From Cichorium intybus (taxonomy: Eukaryota > Streptophyta > Magnoliopsida > Asterales > Asteraceae): a DNA stretch of 64,000 nucleotides. The notes below the pieces were generated by a model. The model had not been told where the DNA came from. It saw only the letters and a program-made list of their open reading frames with translations, and did no database searches. Positions 35,220-48,269 of this stretch are shown here, one piece after another. The first letter of the stretch is position 1. Each line of letters starts with the position of its first letter. The stretch lies in assembly GCA_023525715.1 (NCBI GenBank), contig CM042011.1, positions 62,001 to 126,000 on the forward strand. Direction: 5' to 3'. The position numbers and the translations under genes are program-made.

Positions 35220-35484
35220 TCCTTCTTTCTTTACTTCAACTTATATAAAATAAAAAGAGTAAATTACAGATATGGTCCCTGAGGTATACTAAAACTAATA
35301 GATAGAACCCAAGTATTCGATTTTCACTATATGGTTCATAGGTTTGCAAAATCCTACAAATCGGTTCCTGGTCCATATAAAAAGACTTTTTGCCCTTTTC
35401 ATTTTCTTTTTTCTTTTTCCTTTTACCCTTTTGTTTTTTTAATAAATAGAAATTAAAAAACAACCCCATCCACCCCACCCCCAC

Positions 35485-35606
<122 letters not shown>

Positions 35607-36035
35607 TTCTTCATACCCACCCGGACTCTTTTTCCCTCAACCTTTATATAAAGAGTAAATTACATATATGGTCCCTGAGGTATACCAAAACTAATAGATA
35701 GAACCCAAGTATTCGATTTTCACTATATGACTCATAGGTTTACAAAATCCTACAAATCGGTTCCTGATCTATATAAAAAGACTTTTTGCCCTTTTCATTT
35801 TCTTTTTTCTTTTTCCTTTTACCCTTTTGTTTTTTTTTTAATAAATAGAAAATAAAAAACCACCCCACCCCCACGTCTCTCTTTCTCTCCCTATCTCTCT
35901 CATCTTCTTCATCCCCTTCATCATCCCCACCCACCGGACTCTTTTTCCCTCAACCTTTTATCAGATACAGACAAAGTGATTGGAATACCAGTGATCAGAA
36001 CATATCATCCCACTGCATCGACATTTGGTGTAATA

Positions 36036-36223
36036 GTCGCCATTAAAGTTCTAAAGCCTGGAAACCAATGAGCTCTGAAGAGTTTCATGGCAGAGTGTGA
36101 AGCTTTGAAGAACATAAGGCATCGTACTGGTGATTTCGGGCTGGCAAAGTTTCTTCCCCTAAAACCACACCAAAGCAGTTCAATTTGAGTAAGAGGAACG
36201 GTTGGGTATGCTGCACCAAGTAA
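36036..36223 (+). pseudogene. Captured receptor-like kinase fragment (LRR-RLK)
   Basis: Plus-strand reading gives VAIKVLKPGN, then LKSFMAECEALKNIRHR, directly followed by GDFGLAKFLP and RGTVGYAAPSK. These are kinase subdomains II-III (VAIK lysine, alpha-C glutamate in ECEAL) and VII-VIII (DFG, activation segment), with everything between, including HRD, missing. This pattern matches LRR receptor kinases of the EF-Tu-receptor type. TGA codons stand after GNQ and after SSSI. The internal deletion and stops show a captured, non-functional gene piece inside the inverted-repeat element. Confidence 0.75.
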
Positions 36224-37016
36224 ACTAATCCGTAAACAGATTGTGAAGAATTCAGTGTATGTAAGCGATTTCAACGGAATCCTTTAGAGTACATCGAATC
36301 GGGGCATATTCTTCACTATCCCCACCCACTGATATCTCTCAATACCATTTTCTCTCCCTAGAACCGCCTGTTTCTTTCAACACCGACCGTTTCTTATTTT
36401 TTTATCAAAGTCATGGCTCATAAAATAGAGAAATAGGAAATAGAACTCAAGGTTACCGAATCGAATCTGAAATGCTAAGATATCTGGTTCCGAAGGCATA
36501 GATCGTCTTCGGAAAAATCGAATCTGAAATTTTATGTTGTCGTTAACTCTAGACACAGCTCAAATAGCTTGCTGCGGATCTGCATCAGAAATCGCATCGG
36601 GGTATGGTGGAGTCATCAGCGGATGGCACAACTGGCTAAAGGTTGGGGGAGAGACGTGGGGGTGGGGATGGGTGGGGTGGTTTTTTATTTTCTATTTATT
36701 AAAAAAGCAAAAGGGTAAAAAGAAAAAGAAAAAAGAAAATGAAAAGGGCAAAAAAGTCTTTTTATATGGACCAGTGACCGATTTGTAAGATTTTGCAAAC
36801 CTTGGTGACCCATATACTGAAAATTGAATACTTGGGTTCTCTCTGTTAGTCTTGGTATACCTCAAGGATCATACCTGTAATTTACTCAAATATTAAATAC
36901 CTTCCTAATAATCAAACGTTGTTACATATGGATACATTATATACTAGAAATTCTTATTTCTACTAGTAAACTACTTGATTTATACGGATTTTGGTTTCCT
37001 TTTTCTTTTTCTTTTT

Positions 37017-37142
<126 letters not shown>

Positions 37143-37362
37143 GACTTATAAGGGTATCGAAGTATCAGAATTGTTCAAAAAATATCATTGAACTTTTTTT
37201 GTACACATATTACCAGCAAACTATAGCCGTTGTATACATATGATCATTAAAATTTATCATTTATTCAAAAAATGTCATTGACGTTACCGGAAGTATACTT
37301 TACTGTCCAATGGTATTTTTGAAACAATTATGATACTTCGTTATCTTTATAGGTCATTTTCT

Positions 37363-38262
<900 letters not shown>

Positions 38263-38362
38263 TATATATATATATATATATATATGATGGTTCAAATGAG
38301 AATTTTATTGAAATTGAGAACGTGAGAACAAATATAAGCCACACAATTTTATAACAGGCCCC
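38263..38362 (+). mobile_element. Second copy of the MULE terminus, next to a TA tract
   Basis: After a TA tract (38263-38285) comes GATGGTTCAAATGAGAATTT and then TTGAGAACGTGAGAACAAAT, closely matching the right end of the 13-kb MULE (GATGAAGGTTCAAATGAGAAC...). The element inside is cut after about 80 bases by insertion of the Reina-like retrotransposon at 38368. Confidence 0.75.
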
Positions 38363-38367
38363 CATCC

Positions 38368-38697
38368 TGCTAGACCACCCTTAAGGTTTACCTACCATAG
38401 AAGGGGTAAATCAGGAAATTCATAATTTACACCCTAAAACTGTTGTGGGGCGTATCCGGTAATTTAATTGGAGAAGTTGTTATTTATTGCTGAAGGAGTG
38501 TCATTGTGAGGTATCATTTCTGTTAGCATGGATTTGTAATCCCTGGGAGACCGCTGGCTTCTCAAAATGTCATGCTTATCTTTTATTATACAATTTAGCC
38601 TCTGATTTCGTCATTTTATTAGTTCTTTCTTACTGTGAGTGTCTTCCAAATTGAAAGGGAAAAGGTTTCCACAGGAATTCAGAGAGAAGGCTTAGCA
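38368..38697 (+). repeat. 5' LTR of the Reina-like element
   Basis: Starts TGCTAGACCACCCTTAAGG and ends GAAGGCTTAGCA. Differs from the 3' LTR by scattered substitutions and balancing indels. Confidence 0.95.
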
Positions 38698-38700
38698 ACT

Positions 38701-38712
38701 TGGTATCAGAGC
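38701..38712 (+). other. Primer-binding site (tRNA-Met)
   Basis: TGGTATCAGAGC, complementary to the 3' end of initiator tRNA-Met, three bases after the 5' LTR. Confidence 0.92.
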
Positions 38713-38747
38713 ATGGCCCGGGAACCAATGCGCAGAGAATAGATTCG

Positions 38748-39869
38748 ATGGAGGAAAGGATCGACGGAGTTCGCTTATCGGTTTCCGAGATGCAACAGTA
38801 ATTAAGTGTTCAGATGGCAACATTAACGGAGAAGATGACAGAATTAGCATCTCGAAATCCCAGCCCACTGATCCAGGATCCAAATCGAACACCGATTTTG
38901 ACTGATTCAGGAAGACCACCACCGGGATTCGAGCATGGTCTCACATATGGAGTGAGTAACAATGGAAATTCCAATTGGCGGTTCAAAAAATTGGACATGC
39001 CGCTGTTTGATGGGGGAAATCCGGATAGGTGGATCTTAAGAGCGGAGCGATATTTTTCGTTCTATCGATTGAGCGAAGAAGAGAAGATGGAGGCGGCTAT
39101 CGTCGCCTTAAAGGGGGATGCGTTGTTGTGGTTCCAATGGGAACACCATCGACGACTAATCAAAGGGTGGGAGGAGTTGAAATCAGTGATCCTGAGGCAA
39201 TTCCGTTCGGCGAGATCTGGTGCGCTTCATGAGCAGTGGCTATCGATCAGTCAAAATGGGTCACTCACAGATTATCAAAGGATGTTTATCGAATTATCTG
39301 CTCCCCTTCACGACGTTTCAGAAGAGATTGCTCTGGGTCATTTCATAAATGGGCTAAAGCGTGATATAAGGGCTGAAGTTAGAATAATGGGCCATCGAAG
39401 CTTGGACCTGGCCATGGAATTGGCACTCAAAATTGAGGAAAAGCTCAATCCGGTTGGAATAAAACCCAATACCACGAAGTCAAACCCTATGTATGGTAAT
39501 TCTTTTACTCGTACACTTTATTCTACTTTTACGCCTACTGAGAAAGTCGTGATACCTAAATCTCCGGTGACGACGATGAATTTGAAATCGGGACGGGAGA
39601 TTCGTCGATTAACTGAGAATGAATTACAAGAAAAGAAGGACAAAGGATTATGCTTTAGATGTGATGAGAAGTGGCAGATAGGTCATCAGTGCAAGAACCG
39701 AGAACTCAGTATCATGCTAGCCCTAGATGATGAAGACGAATTGAAGGACAATTTTAGGGAAGAGGGTTGCCACCCAGCCCTTAGAGGTTTGCTTGAATTC
39801 GGTATTGGGATTGACGAAACCCAAGACCATGAAATTAAAAGGGAAGTTTACAAGGCTAGGAGGTGGTAA
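38748..39869 (+). pseudogene. Gag of the Reina-like element
   Basis: The natural start is probably the ATG at 38748 (MEERIDGVRLSVSEMQQ), after which TAA at 38799-38801 stops the frame; it reopens in the same frame at ATG 38814 and runs 351 codons. The capsid core reads KLDMPLFDGGNPDRWILRAE, ALKGDALLWFQWE and DVSEEIALGHFINGLK; a zinc knuckle CFRCDEKWQIGHQC follows near residue 275. Gag would assemble the particle and bind RNA. The frame ends before protease. Confidence 0.9.
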
Positions 39870-42313
39870 TTATGATTGACCTGGGTGCGACTCATATCTT
39901 TATTTCGTTGGAGGCGGTGAAACAACTATAGGTTCCGATATCATTATCAGGGGGATTTGGAGTAGCATTGGGTGATGGTACCACGGTTCAAGGAAATGGG
40001 GAGTGTAAAGGGGTACGTTTATCTTTACAAGGCTTGGAGGTGGAGGAAGACTTTTTACCCCTTAATCTTTGAAATTTCGATATAATTTTGGGGGTTCAGT
40101 GGCTAGAGAAGTTGGGGTCTGTAACAACCAATTGGAAGACCCAACGGATGGAATTCACCGTAAATGGCATAACCACGGTGTTGCAGGGGGATCCATCGCT
40201 GGATTATGCAAAAATATCTCTGAAAAACATGTACAAAACCATCCGTTACGCTGGGGAGGATTCTTAGTTCAATGTAATCAAGTGGTGAGCGAAGAAGAAC
40301 AGAGGGGTAAAGTTTGTATTCCGGTATTCTTGACAGAGGTGTTGGGGTCCTATTCGGATGTTTTTCACTTACCCACAGGTTTGCCACCTTCACAAGGGCA
40401 TGAACACTCAATCATATTGCAGGAGGGCACAAACCCTGTCAACGTTCGACCATACCGCTACCCACAGTCCCAAAAGGAAGAGATTAGTAAACTCACGCAG
40501 GAGATGTTATGGGCGGGAATAATTCAACAGTCGAATACCCCGTTCTCTAGTCCGGTTCTCTTCGTTAAAAAAAAATAATGGCACTTGGAGGTTCTGCATA
40601 GATTACCGTGCCCTAAACCGAGTGACTATACCCGAAAAATACCCTATTCCCGTTATTGATGAGCTGCTGGATGAACTCAATGGGTCGCGAGTTTTTTCGA
40701 GAATCGACCTTAAGTCGACGTATCACCAAATTCTGATCAAAATTGGAGATATCGCCAAAACCGCATTCCGGACTCACTAAGGGCATTACGAGTTCTTAGT
40801 AATGCCTTTCGGCCTCACGAACGCACCCGCTACTTTTCAATCACTGATGAATGACGTTTTCCGACCCTTCATACGGAAGTTTTTTTTGGTATTTTTTGAT
40901 GATATTCTCATCTACAGTCGGAGTGACGAAGAACACGCGGTTCATGTACAGCAAGTGTTACAAAAGTTACGGGACAGCCAATTGTACGCCAATCAAGAAA
41001 AATGTGAGTTTGGGAAAGTTTTTGTTGCTTACTTGGGGCATGTTATTTCTAGCAAAGGAGTCTCCATGGATCCCGACAAAGTCTAAGCCATTCACAGTTA
41101 GGTGACTCCGCGATCACTTCGGGAGGTACGAGGATTTCTGGGCTTAGTCGGTTACTACTGGAAATTTATTGCGGGGTTCGCTACAGTGGCGGCCCCGATG
41201 ACGGACTTGCTTAAAAAAGGGCATTTTGGGTGGTCGGTAGAAGCAGAAGTGGCTTTCAACACCCTTAAGGAACGGATCACCATAGCTCCTGTTCTAGCCT
41301 GCCAGATTTTACCAAGTTGTTCGTGGTAGAAACCGATGCTTCGAGTTTTGGACTAGGGGCCGTCCTTCTACAAGAATCTCATCTGATAGCATTTTTTAGT
41401 CAGGTGTTAGGGGCGCGCAACCGCTTGAAACCTATATATGAGAAAGAACTGATGGCAATAGTGATGGCCGTTCAAAAATGGCGACACTATTTGACGGGGC
41501 GACACTTTATAATTCGTACGGATCAAAAAGGTTTGAAGTTTTTGTTAGAACAACGCGAGATCGGCAATGAATATAAGAAATGTGTATGGAAATTAATGGG
41601 ATTCAATTTTGAAGTTCAATACCGCAAAGGGGTCTCGAATGTGGTGGCAGACACGTTATCTCGGAAGGACGTGATCAACATGGAATTAAGTGTCATACTT
41701 TCATCCTTTCCTTTGGAGGATTTGTACAAGAAAATAAAGGCGGATTCATTTATCCAACGCACTATTCAACAGCTCCATGCTCGGGAGAAACCATTACCGG
41801 GGTTTGAAGTGGTGTAGGGGCGTTTGTTGTACAAGGGCAGATTGGTTATTCCACAAACTTCATCTTTTATAGCCAAATTATTGCTGGAATATCATGATTC
41901 AGTAACTGGTGGCAATCCCGGGGAATATAAAACTTACATGCGATTAACACAAGACTGGTTTTGGGTGGGCATGCAGAAGACGGTTCAACATTATGTCTCA
42001 CATTGTCAGGTTTGTCAGCAACAAAAGCATGCCACTACATGTCCGGCGGGGCTCTTGCAACCTCTGGGACTGCCGGAGCAAATATGGGACGAGGTGACAA
42101 TGGATTTCGTCGAGGGACTTCCCCGGTCACAAGAGTGGGATACCATCATGGTCATCGTTGACCGGTTATCCAAATTTGCTCACTTTTTGGGTTTGAAACA
42201 CCCCTTCACAACTCGAAGTGTGGCAGAGAAATTTATTCAAGAAGTTGTCCGATTACACGGGTTTCTTCTTTCAATCGTGTCAGATAGGGACAGAATCTTT
42301 GTGAGTTTATTTT
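39870..42313 (+). pseudogene. Reina-like pol: protease, RT, RNase H, first part of integrase
   Basis: Protease begins IDLGATHIFIS: the DSG triad is D-L-G (39878-39886). RT starts in one frame (FSSPVLFVKKK to 40578) and continues in another (WRFCIDYRALNRVTIPEKYP); the active site reads FFDDIL (GATGAT at 40898-40903). RNase H lies at 41317-41690 (VETDASSFGLGAVL, YEKELMAIVMAVQKWRHYL, DTLSRK). The integrase zinc finger (HDSVTGG...HCQVCQQQK) and core with two catalytic Asp (VTMDFVEGLP, SDRDRIF) follow. At least four stops and several shifts separate the parts. The frame meets the nested element at about 42313, just after IFVSLF. Confidence 0.9.
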
Positions 42314-42880
42314 TGTTGCGATTTCAGACTTTGGGGTAATGGGAGGTAGTAGCTCCGGTGGTCTTGTATGTCTGAAATCACAGCAAAGAGGGAAACGACC
42401 GTTAGTCGCGCTCCGGGAGGCGATCCCGGAGGGGCGCTCCGACGGTCAAGTCGGTTGGGTATTTTAGAGTGAGTATCTCTGGAAGGTGTAATGTGTAAGT
42501 CTTGAGAGCTTAGGAGTTACCTGAAGGCCCCTTGGACTTTTATACCTGAGGCTAGGCCTGCTTTTGGGGACATCGATGTCAGTCCTCCAGCGGGCTTGGG
42601 GAATGATTGGGTGATCGCCTGGTGCGCAATCGTGGTGCAGGAGGGGTATCGGAGGAGCATAGGTAGTGCGCCGTGTACACCTTTTGTCACCTGCACGTGT
42701 CAGCCTTTCTCGCAGGTTGTCGCCCTTGGATCTGAGGGAAAGTTGTTATGGAGAGGGCAGTCCAGAGAAGTGGTTGCTGGCGCTATAGGACGCGTCTAAG
42801 TAAGTCCAACGCTGCGGGGCAGCGCTCGAGGTTCTGGGTCGACGGAGCTCTGCCAGTCCGTATTCCATGATACGTTATCA
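42314..42880 (-). repeat. 3' LTR of the nested Tat element
   Basis: Read on the minus strand it starts TGATAACGTATCATGG, like the TGATAGCGTGCCATC start of the LTR at 62316, and ends about ...GAAATCGCAACA. TATAAAAG on the minus strand (42537-42544) is a promoter box. The left end is set by loss of host similarity and the TG; it could be a few bases off. Confidence 0.75.
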
Positions 42881-43114
42881 AGTCCCCCCAGTCTAGTAGT
42901 TATCGCGTAGGCCCAGCGGAGCCGTAACATTCTAGACTTATGGAAAGGACACGTGTAGGGCTGGGGTTCGTTTGGTCTGAGTTCCCGCCTTTGGTGACAA
43001 GACCCGTACAGTCTTTCATCATTACGGCAGTTTTTGGTATCTGCGCCCGTCTTTTCAAATTATCCGATTATTTATTTGGTTTCCTCGTTTTAAGGAAACC
43101 CTTCCTTTCCTGGT

Positions 43115-43123
43115 TATATATAA
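43115..43123 (+). promoter_or_regulatory. Candidate TATA box of the antisense ORF
   Basis: TATATATAA about 105 bases before the ATG at 43227, in a TC-rich stretch resembling a plant 5' leader. Position and sequence are suitable; activity is unknown. Confidence 0.45.
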
Positions 43124-43226
43124 CTTCCTCTACGGTTTTTCATTTCCGGTTGCTAGATTTCTTTCGTGATTTTCCTTACTTCTCTCTCCTCCCTTTTTAC
43201 TTTTCGTCGTCTTCGTTCTTGATTTG

Positions 43227-45434
43227 ATGGCGCTCGACGTTGGCATTCCGCCGACCGACGAACGGTGGTCGGAACTCGTCGATCGTTATGGGTTTTGCCC
43301 TGACTACGGCATGTTGTACCCTACTGATGGTGCCGGACGTTATCATCCCCCTCCGAGGAAAGTCGGTATATTCGTTAAAACCTTCGGTGCTGGGTATCGT
43401 CTTCCAACCAGCAACATCATGGATGAGGTCCTGCGAAGGGACCGAGTATGTATTACTCAACTCGCTCCCAACGCCGTCAATAATGTGGTTTCTTTTGAGT
43501 TGCTATGCCGAGCTTTAGGGATTGCCCCCGACTACTTCGTCTTTAAGCACTATTTCCGTTTCTTTTATTCTCGGGGGAGATCGACCCATGTGTTGGTTGG
43601 GGAGAAGACTTCCCCCAAAAATTGGACAGAAAAATGGTTTTGGGTCAACAAGAGCCGGGTCGGGAAAATGTTTGTTCGTCGTGGAGGAGTTAAGGACCCG
43701 GCGCCGGTGCTGTATGCCCACAATCGCAATACCGTTGCCATCCTGAACGCTTTTCATGTTGTGCCCGACGATTACCCTGAGTACATCCTTGCTGGTGGAG
43801 GATTAAGTCCGTCGTGGAGGGCTAGAGGGAAAATGCCTGAATTCTTCTCTATGGTGAAAGGTATGCCTTCAACTGTGCTCCTTTTCGTATTTCGTTTCCC
43901 TCTCCCTTCCTTTTCGTATTCTGAGGGATGAACGTTTTTTTTCTCAGGCGTCGCTCGTCCAATTGCCTTTACCGACGTGTTGGCTGACAAGTATCCTGGG
44001 ACGCTAGAGTACCGGGAGGTGGACCTGGTGGATAAAGTACCTGATCCGTTTACATTACATGGCTTTTCTGACGTTCATGTCGACGAGACTCCCAGCGCTA
44101 GGGGTCATGAGGAGGGTGACACTGCCGGGGGGTCTCCGCTTGTCGATGCAAGTGTAGGTACGTCCTCTTTCAAGGGTCCTGCTCTTTCTGGTGAGTCAGT
44201 GAAAGATAGTAAAGAGGGGATAGTTGAGGCTGTCATGAAGATGGGTAAGCGTAAATCAGGTGAAGGTTCTGTAGGTCCGGTTGATGCGTCGGCCAATCTT
44301 GTGCCGGTTCGACGTCTCAGCCGTCGTAAGTTGTTATCTGGTTTGAGGAGTGCAGGAGTTTTTGGCCACAAAGAAGAGGTGATTCAAATTCCCGATGACG
44401 ATGCGCAGGTTAGAGATGAGCCTGCTGGTGGGGCCAATGTTACTGGTGATGATGGGGGGTCGGCGATTGATGTTAATAAGGGGCTGTTTCTGAGGGTCCT
44501 GGTGGGGATGGTGGTGGTTCGGTTGGTTTTGGTGCGGCTGCAACACAGGGGGTTCGGTTTCTGGGTTGGGGGCTCATGTCGAGTCGGCGCTTGGTCGCTA
44601 TGTTTTGACCGACTTTTCCTCCCTTCCTTTCTCCCCGACCTGGGGCTTAGTCAATGGTTCCTGGCTGACCGTCCGTTCTACAGCTTTAGACTTTGCTGCC
44701 CATGTCTTCCCTCCAGCCACTGAGAATGACATGGAGCTATATCCAAACGATGCCCTTGTTTCGGCCTTGCAATTTGCTTCCGCTCAGAGTGCGTACATGT
44801 TTGCTGCTGGGGCCAGGCGCCTGCAGAGGTTTATTTCCTCTGATCTGGACTTGGAGGCCCTCCGCACTTCTGAGTAGGAACTGAGGAGGCAGGTTGAGGT
44901 GTTAGAGAAGACTGTTAGAGAACATGATGACAGGGTTAGGGTGGCGGTTTCAGAGAAAATGCTTGTTGAGGAAAGGTTGAGTGCTTGCAAAGCTGAATTG
45001 GAGAAGGTTCAGCAACTGAATGAGGGTCTAGCCATCCAGAACGAGATCCTGGTTTGTGACGTTGCAGAGAAAGACAAGGCTTTGGAAGCTGGGAGTATGG
45101 AGCTTGCGGGGGTTAAAGGAGACTTGGAGTGGCTGTTGTGGGAGGGTATTGTCCGGGCGATCGAGAAGGTGATGCTCCAGCCGGAGTTATCCATCGCATT
45201 GGTGAAATCAAGCGCTCACGCTATGCTCCCAGGGAAGAAGCCATGCGTCTCCGTGCTAACCCTTCTTTGGACCTCTCTGATGTTGCAGGTGGAAGTTCAT
45301 TCACTGATTATGAGGCGGAGATGGGTCGGGCAATCGAGGACTTTGCCTCCCTGGATTATGCAACCTTGTTGAAGCTTGGACAAGTTAGTGTTGAAGAGTT
45401 GAAGGAGATGCTGAGGCCGGAGGAGGAGGAGTGA
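43227..45434 (+). pseudogene. Antisense ORF of the Tat element (putative gypsy-type transposon domain, PF04195)
   Basis: Exon 1 runs 43227-43860 (MALDVGIPPTDERWSELVDR); a GT-AG intron (43861-43947) joins in phase to exon 2 (GVARPIAFTDVLADKYPG). The segment RRDRVCITQLAPNAVNNVVS and ALGIAPDYFVFKHYFRF is the conserved core of the plant domain called putative gypsy type transposon. The rest has a hydrophilic middle and a coiled-coil-like C-terminal half (ELRRQVEVLEKTVREHDDRV). A frameshift near 44490, a TAG at about 44875 and another shift near 45130 break it. Function is unknown in the family; it is transcribed opposite to pol. Confidence 0.8.
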
Positions 45435-45771
45435 CAGTTTGGTGGTTTTGTTTGTGGTTTTCCTTAACTAAATTCGATATGGTTGTAACTTTTAAACAAT
45501 ATTTCTTGTTTTGTTGACAATATTTTGCTTGGGTGTTTGTGGTTGTTTTTGCCACTTCGTTGAACTGATAGGGCTGGATGATATGTGTCTCCTCCCCCCT
45601 TTTTTTTGAATGGATGTTTGGGTTTAGTATCCTGCATTTCTTTACTTGTGGAGTTGTTGTTTTGTTATTTCTCTTATTCTCGTTGCTTGGATTCCAGTAG
45701 ACTTGTTTGGAAACGTTGTTTTTCATGCAGGTATACTTAGGCTAGTGTGAACATACTCAAAATCTTGTTAA
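45435..45771. other. Spacer, no gene
   Basis: T/G-rich sequence after the antisense ORF stop; probably its 3' untranslated region. Confidence 0.5.
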
Positions 45772-46031
45772 GGCAGCTGGGCCACTAGGGGCGCCAGGCC
45801 AAGATAAAGGCACACAGAGTCCTGTTAAGGCAGCTAGGCCGCTGGGGGCGCCAGGCCAAGATAAAGGCACACGGAGTCCTGTTAAGGCAGCTGGGCCACT
45901 GGGGGCGCCAGGCCAAGATAAAGGCACACGGAGTCCTGTTAAGGCAGCTGGGCCGCTGGGGGCGCCAGGCCAAGATAAAGACTCACGGAGTCCTGTTGGG
46001 GCAGCTGGGCCGCTGGGGGCGCCAGGCCAAT
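45772..46031. repeat. 57-base minisatellite, about 4.6 copies
   Basis: Unit GGCAGCTGGGCCGCTGGGGG followed by CGCCAGGCCAAGATAAAGGC and ACACGGAGTCCTGTTAA. The period (57) is a multiple of three, so long open frames appear on the minus strand by chance. Only a few substitutions separate the units, so it is recent. Confidence 0.95.
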
Positions 46032-46235
46032 TTGAAGCATGCATGCGAAAAATGATAGACACTAGTGTTTTGAAGCTTTGTTGATGAAGTAAAAATGGTC
46101 TTCGGCGGGGTGATCAGTCCCGTCGAAGCCTTAACATTTAACTAAAGTCATGATTTCATTACATTTTGCTGTGAGTTTTCTGAGAACAAGTTCCAGGGGG
46201 TCTTTGCGTTGCCATCGTTGTCTCATCCCTCTTCC

Positions 46236-47368
46236 CTAGAAATGGTACTTTCTTAGGTTTTGTATGTTCCAAGTTCTGGGAATTGCTCGCCCTTCCATTG
46301 TCTCCAAAGTGTACGAGCCATTGCGGCTTGCTTCGATGACCTTGTATGGTCCTTCCCAGGTTGGGCTCAACTTGCCTTGGGGTTCCGCATGGCTAACTTC
46401 ATTTTTCCTTAAGACCCGATCATTCACCTTGAGGGCTCTCCCCCTCACTCGTTGGTTGTAGTACTTTTCTACCTTGTGTTTCAAAGCTGCTTGTCATAGA
46501 AGGGAGGCTTCCCTTCTTTCTTCCAATGAATCGAGGTTCTGTCGGAGATCTATGGCAGTTTGTTTTGGGGAAAAATTGGCAACTCGTAGTGATGTTATCA
46601 TCAGCTCTGGGGGCAAGACTGCTTCAGTTCCGTAGACTAGGCTGAAGGGTGTCTCTTAGGTGCCGGTCCTGGGGTGGTTCTGTAGGACCATATGACACTG
46701 GGCAGTTCATCCACCCAGTTCCCCTTTGCTTTACCTAGCCGTTTCTTGATCCCATTTACTATCGTTTTGTTGGATACTTCCGTCTGTCCGTTCGCTTGAG
46801 GGTGGGCCACTGAGGTGATGCGTTGGTGGATTTGCCTGTCGGCGCACCATCCTTTGAAAGGGTTTTCCACTAACTGGAGGCCATTATCGCTGATTAGGGT
46901 TCTTGGCGTGCCGAATCGTGTGAGGATGGATTTCCACATGAATTTGATTATTGACCTTCCGGATATGTTGGCCACAGGTTCGGCCTCGATCCACTTTGTA
47001 AAATAGTCTACCGCCACAATCAAGAATTTTACTTTTCCCGGCGCTTCTAGGAAAGGGCCCACTATGTCTATTCCCCACTGGTGAAACGGCCAGGGAGCCG
47101 TTATGTTCGTTAGTTGTGCAGAGGGTAAGCTTTGTACCGGCGCGAATGTCTGGCATGCGACGCATTTCATTGTGAGTTCCAATGCGTCTTGTTGGTTTTC
47201 CGGCCAGTACACCCCCATCCGTAGTATTCTTCCGGTCAGTGCCCTTGCACCTTCATGCGCCCCTGCGTCCCCCGAGTGCGTCTCTTGCAACAGCTCTTGT
47301 CCTTCCTGGCTCGTTATGCACTTTAGCCATGGGACAAGGTACCCTTTTTTGTATAGCCTCCCGTCCAT
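46236..47368 (-). pseudogene. Tat pol: integrase
   Basis: From 47368: zinc-binding region (HSGDAGAHEGARAL...CVACQTF), core with catalytic Asp in QWGIDIVGPF, second Asp in TLISDNGLQL, and Glu in ANGQTEVSNK. The frame shifts near 46640-46680 (after TTPGPAP) and resumes at 46484 with the C-terminal domain (KVNDRVLRKNEV, GKLSPTWEGPYKV). It would insert cDNA; the frameshift prevents this. Confidence 0.88.
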
Positions 47369-47377
47369 AATGGAGAA

Positions 47378-48235
47378 TTATGGGGCTTTGATTCTGATCC
47401 TTCTGGCCTGCGTTTCATCTTCTGGGAGGATTCCATGTTTGATGTATTCAATGATTGGGGTCATCCATGCCGTTGTTTCGTTTGCTATTTCCTTCACGTG
47501 GGTTTCTTCTATACTTCGTTCTTTAAGTACCTCCACCAGTACTTTCTTTGTCAAGTGATCGAACGATGTCGATGCCAACTTGCTTAACGCATCAGCTCTC
47601 CGGTTTTCCAACCTTGGGATTTGCCTGATGGTGAATGAGTTGAACGCCTTGGCCATGTTGCTGACCATTTCTACGTACCGTTTCATCCTTGGGTCCCGGG
47701 CTTCATATGTCCCATTTACTTGGTTGGTCACCAGCATAGAGTCGCTGAGGACTTCCAGATCCTTGACCCCACTACTTGCTGCGAGACGTAGTCCAGCGAT
47801 CAATGCTTCGTATTCCGCCTCATTGTTGGAAGTCTGGAAGTCGAATCTCAATGCGTACGTCATTTCCTCATTCTGGGGGCTTTGGAGGATTATCCCGGCG
47901 TCGCAGCCTTCTTTTCCGGCCGCGCCGTCTGTGTGCAGCTTCCAGGTTGTGTTTTCTTTTTCGGGAGCTGTTATCGCATTGCATTGCCGCCCCTCAGTTT
48001 CTGGTACTTCCAGCAAGAAGTCTGCCAATGTCTGCCCCTTAATACTTACTCGTGGGCGGTATTCTATGTCGTGTTCTCCAAGTTCAATAGCCCATTTTGC
48101 CAGTCTTCCCGATGTTTCTGGCTTCAACATTATTTGCTTGAGCGGCTGGCTCGTTCTTACTTCGATTTTGTGGGCTTGGAAGTACCGCCTCAACCATCTT
48201 GCTACATATATTAATGCAAGGACCAATTTTTCCAA
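47378..48235 (-). pseudogene. Tat pol: gypsy-type and additional (archaeal-type) RNase H
   Basis: 285 codons. The first 110 are the tail of the ordinary RNase H (LKQIMLKPETSGRLAKWAIE, RPRVSIKGQTLADFL). Residues from about 115 form a second RNase H with Asp in LHTDGAAG, Glu in NNEAEYEALIAGL and Asp in VLSDSMLV. A second, archaeal-type RNase H is characteristic of the Tat lineage. The segment is open throughout. Confidence 0.85.
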
Positions 48236-48269
48236 AGTCGGGTAATTGATTTCTGGTCCTTGAAGGGCT

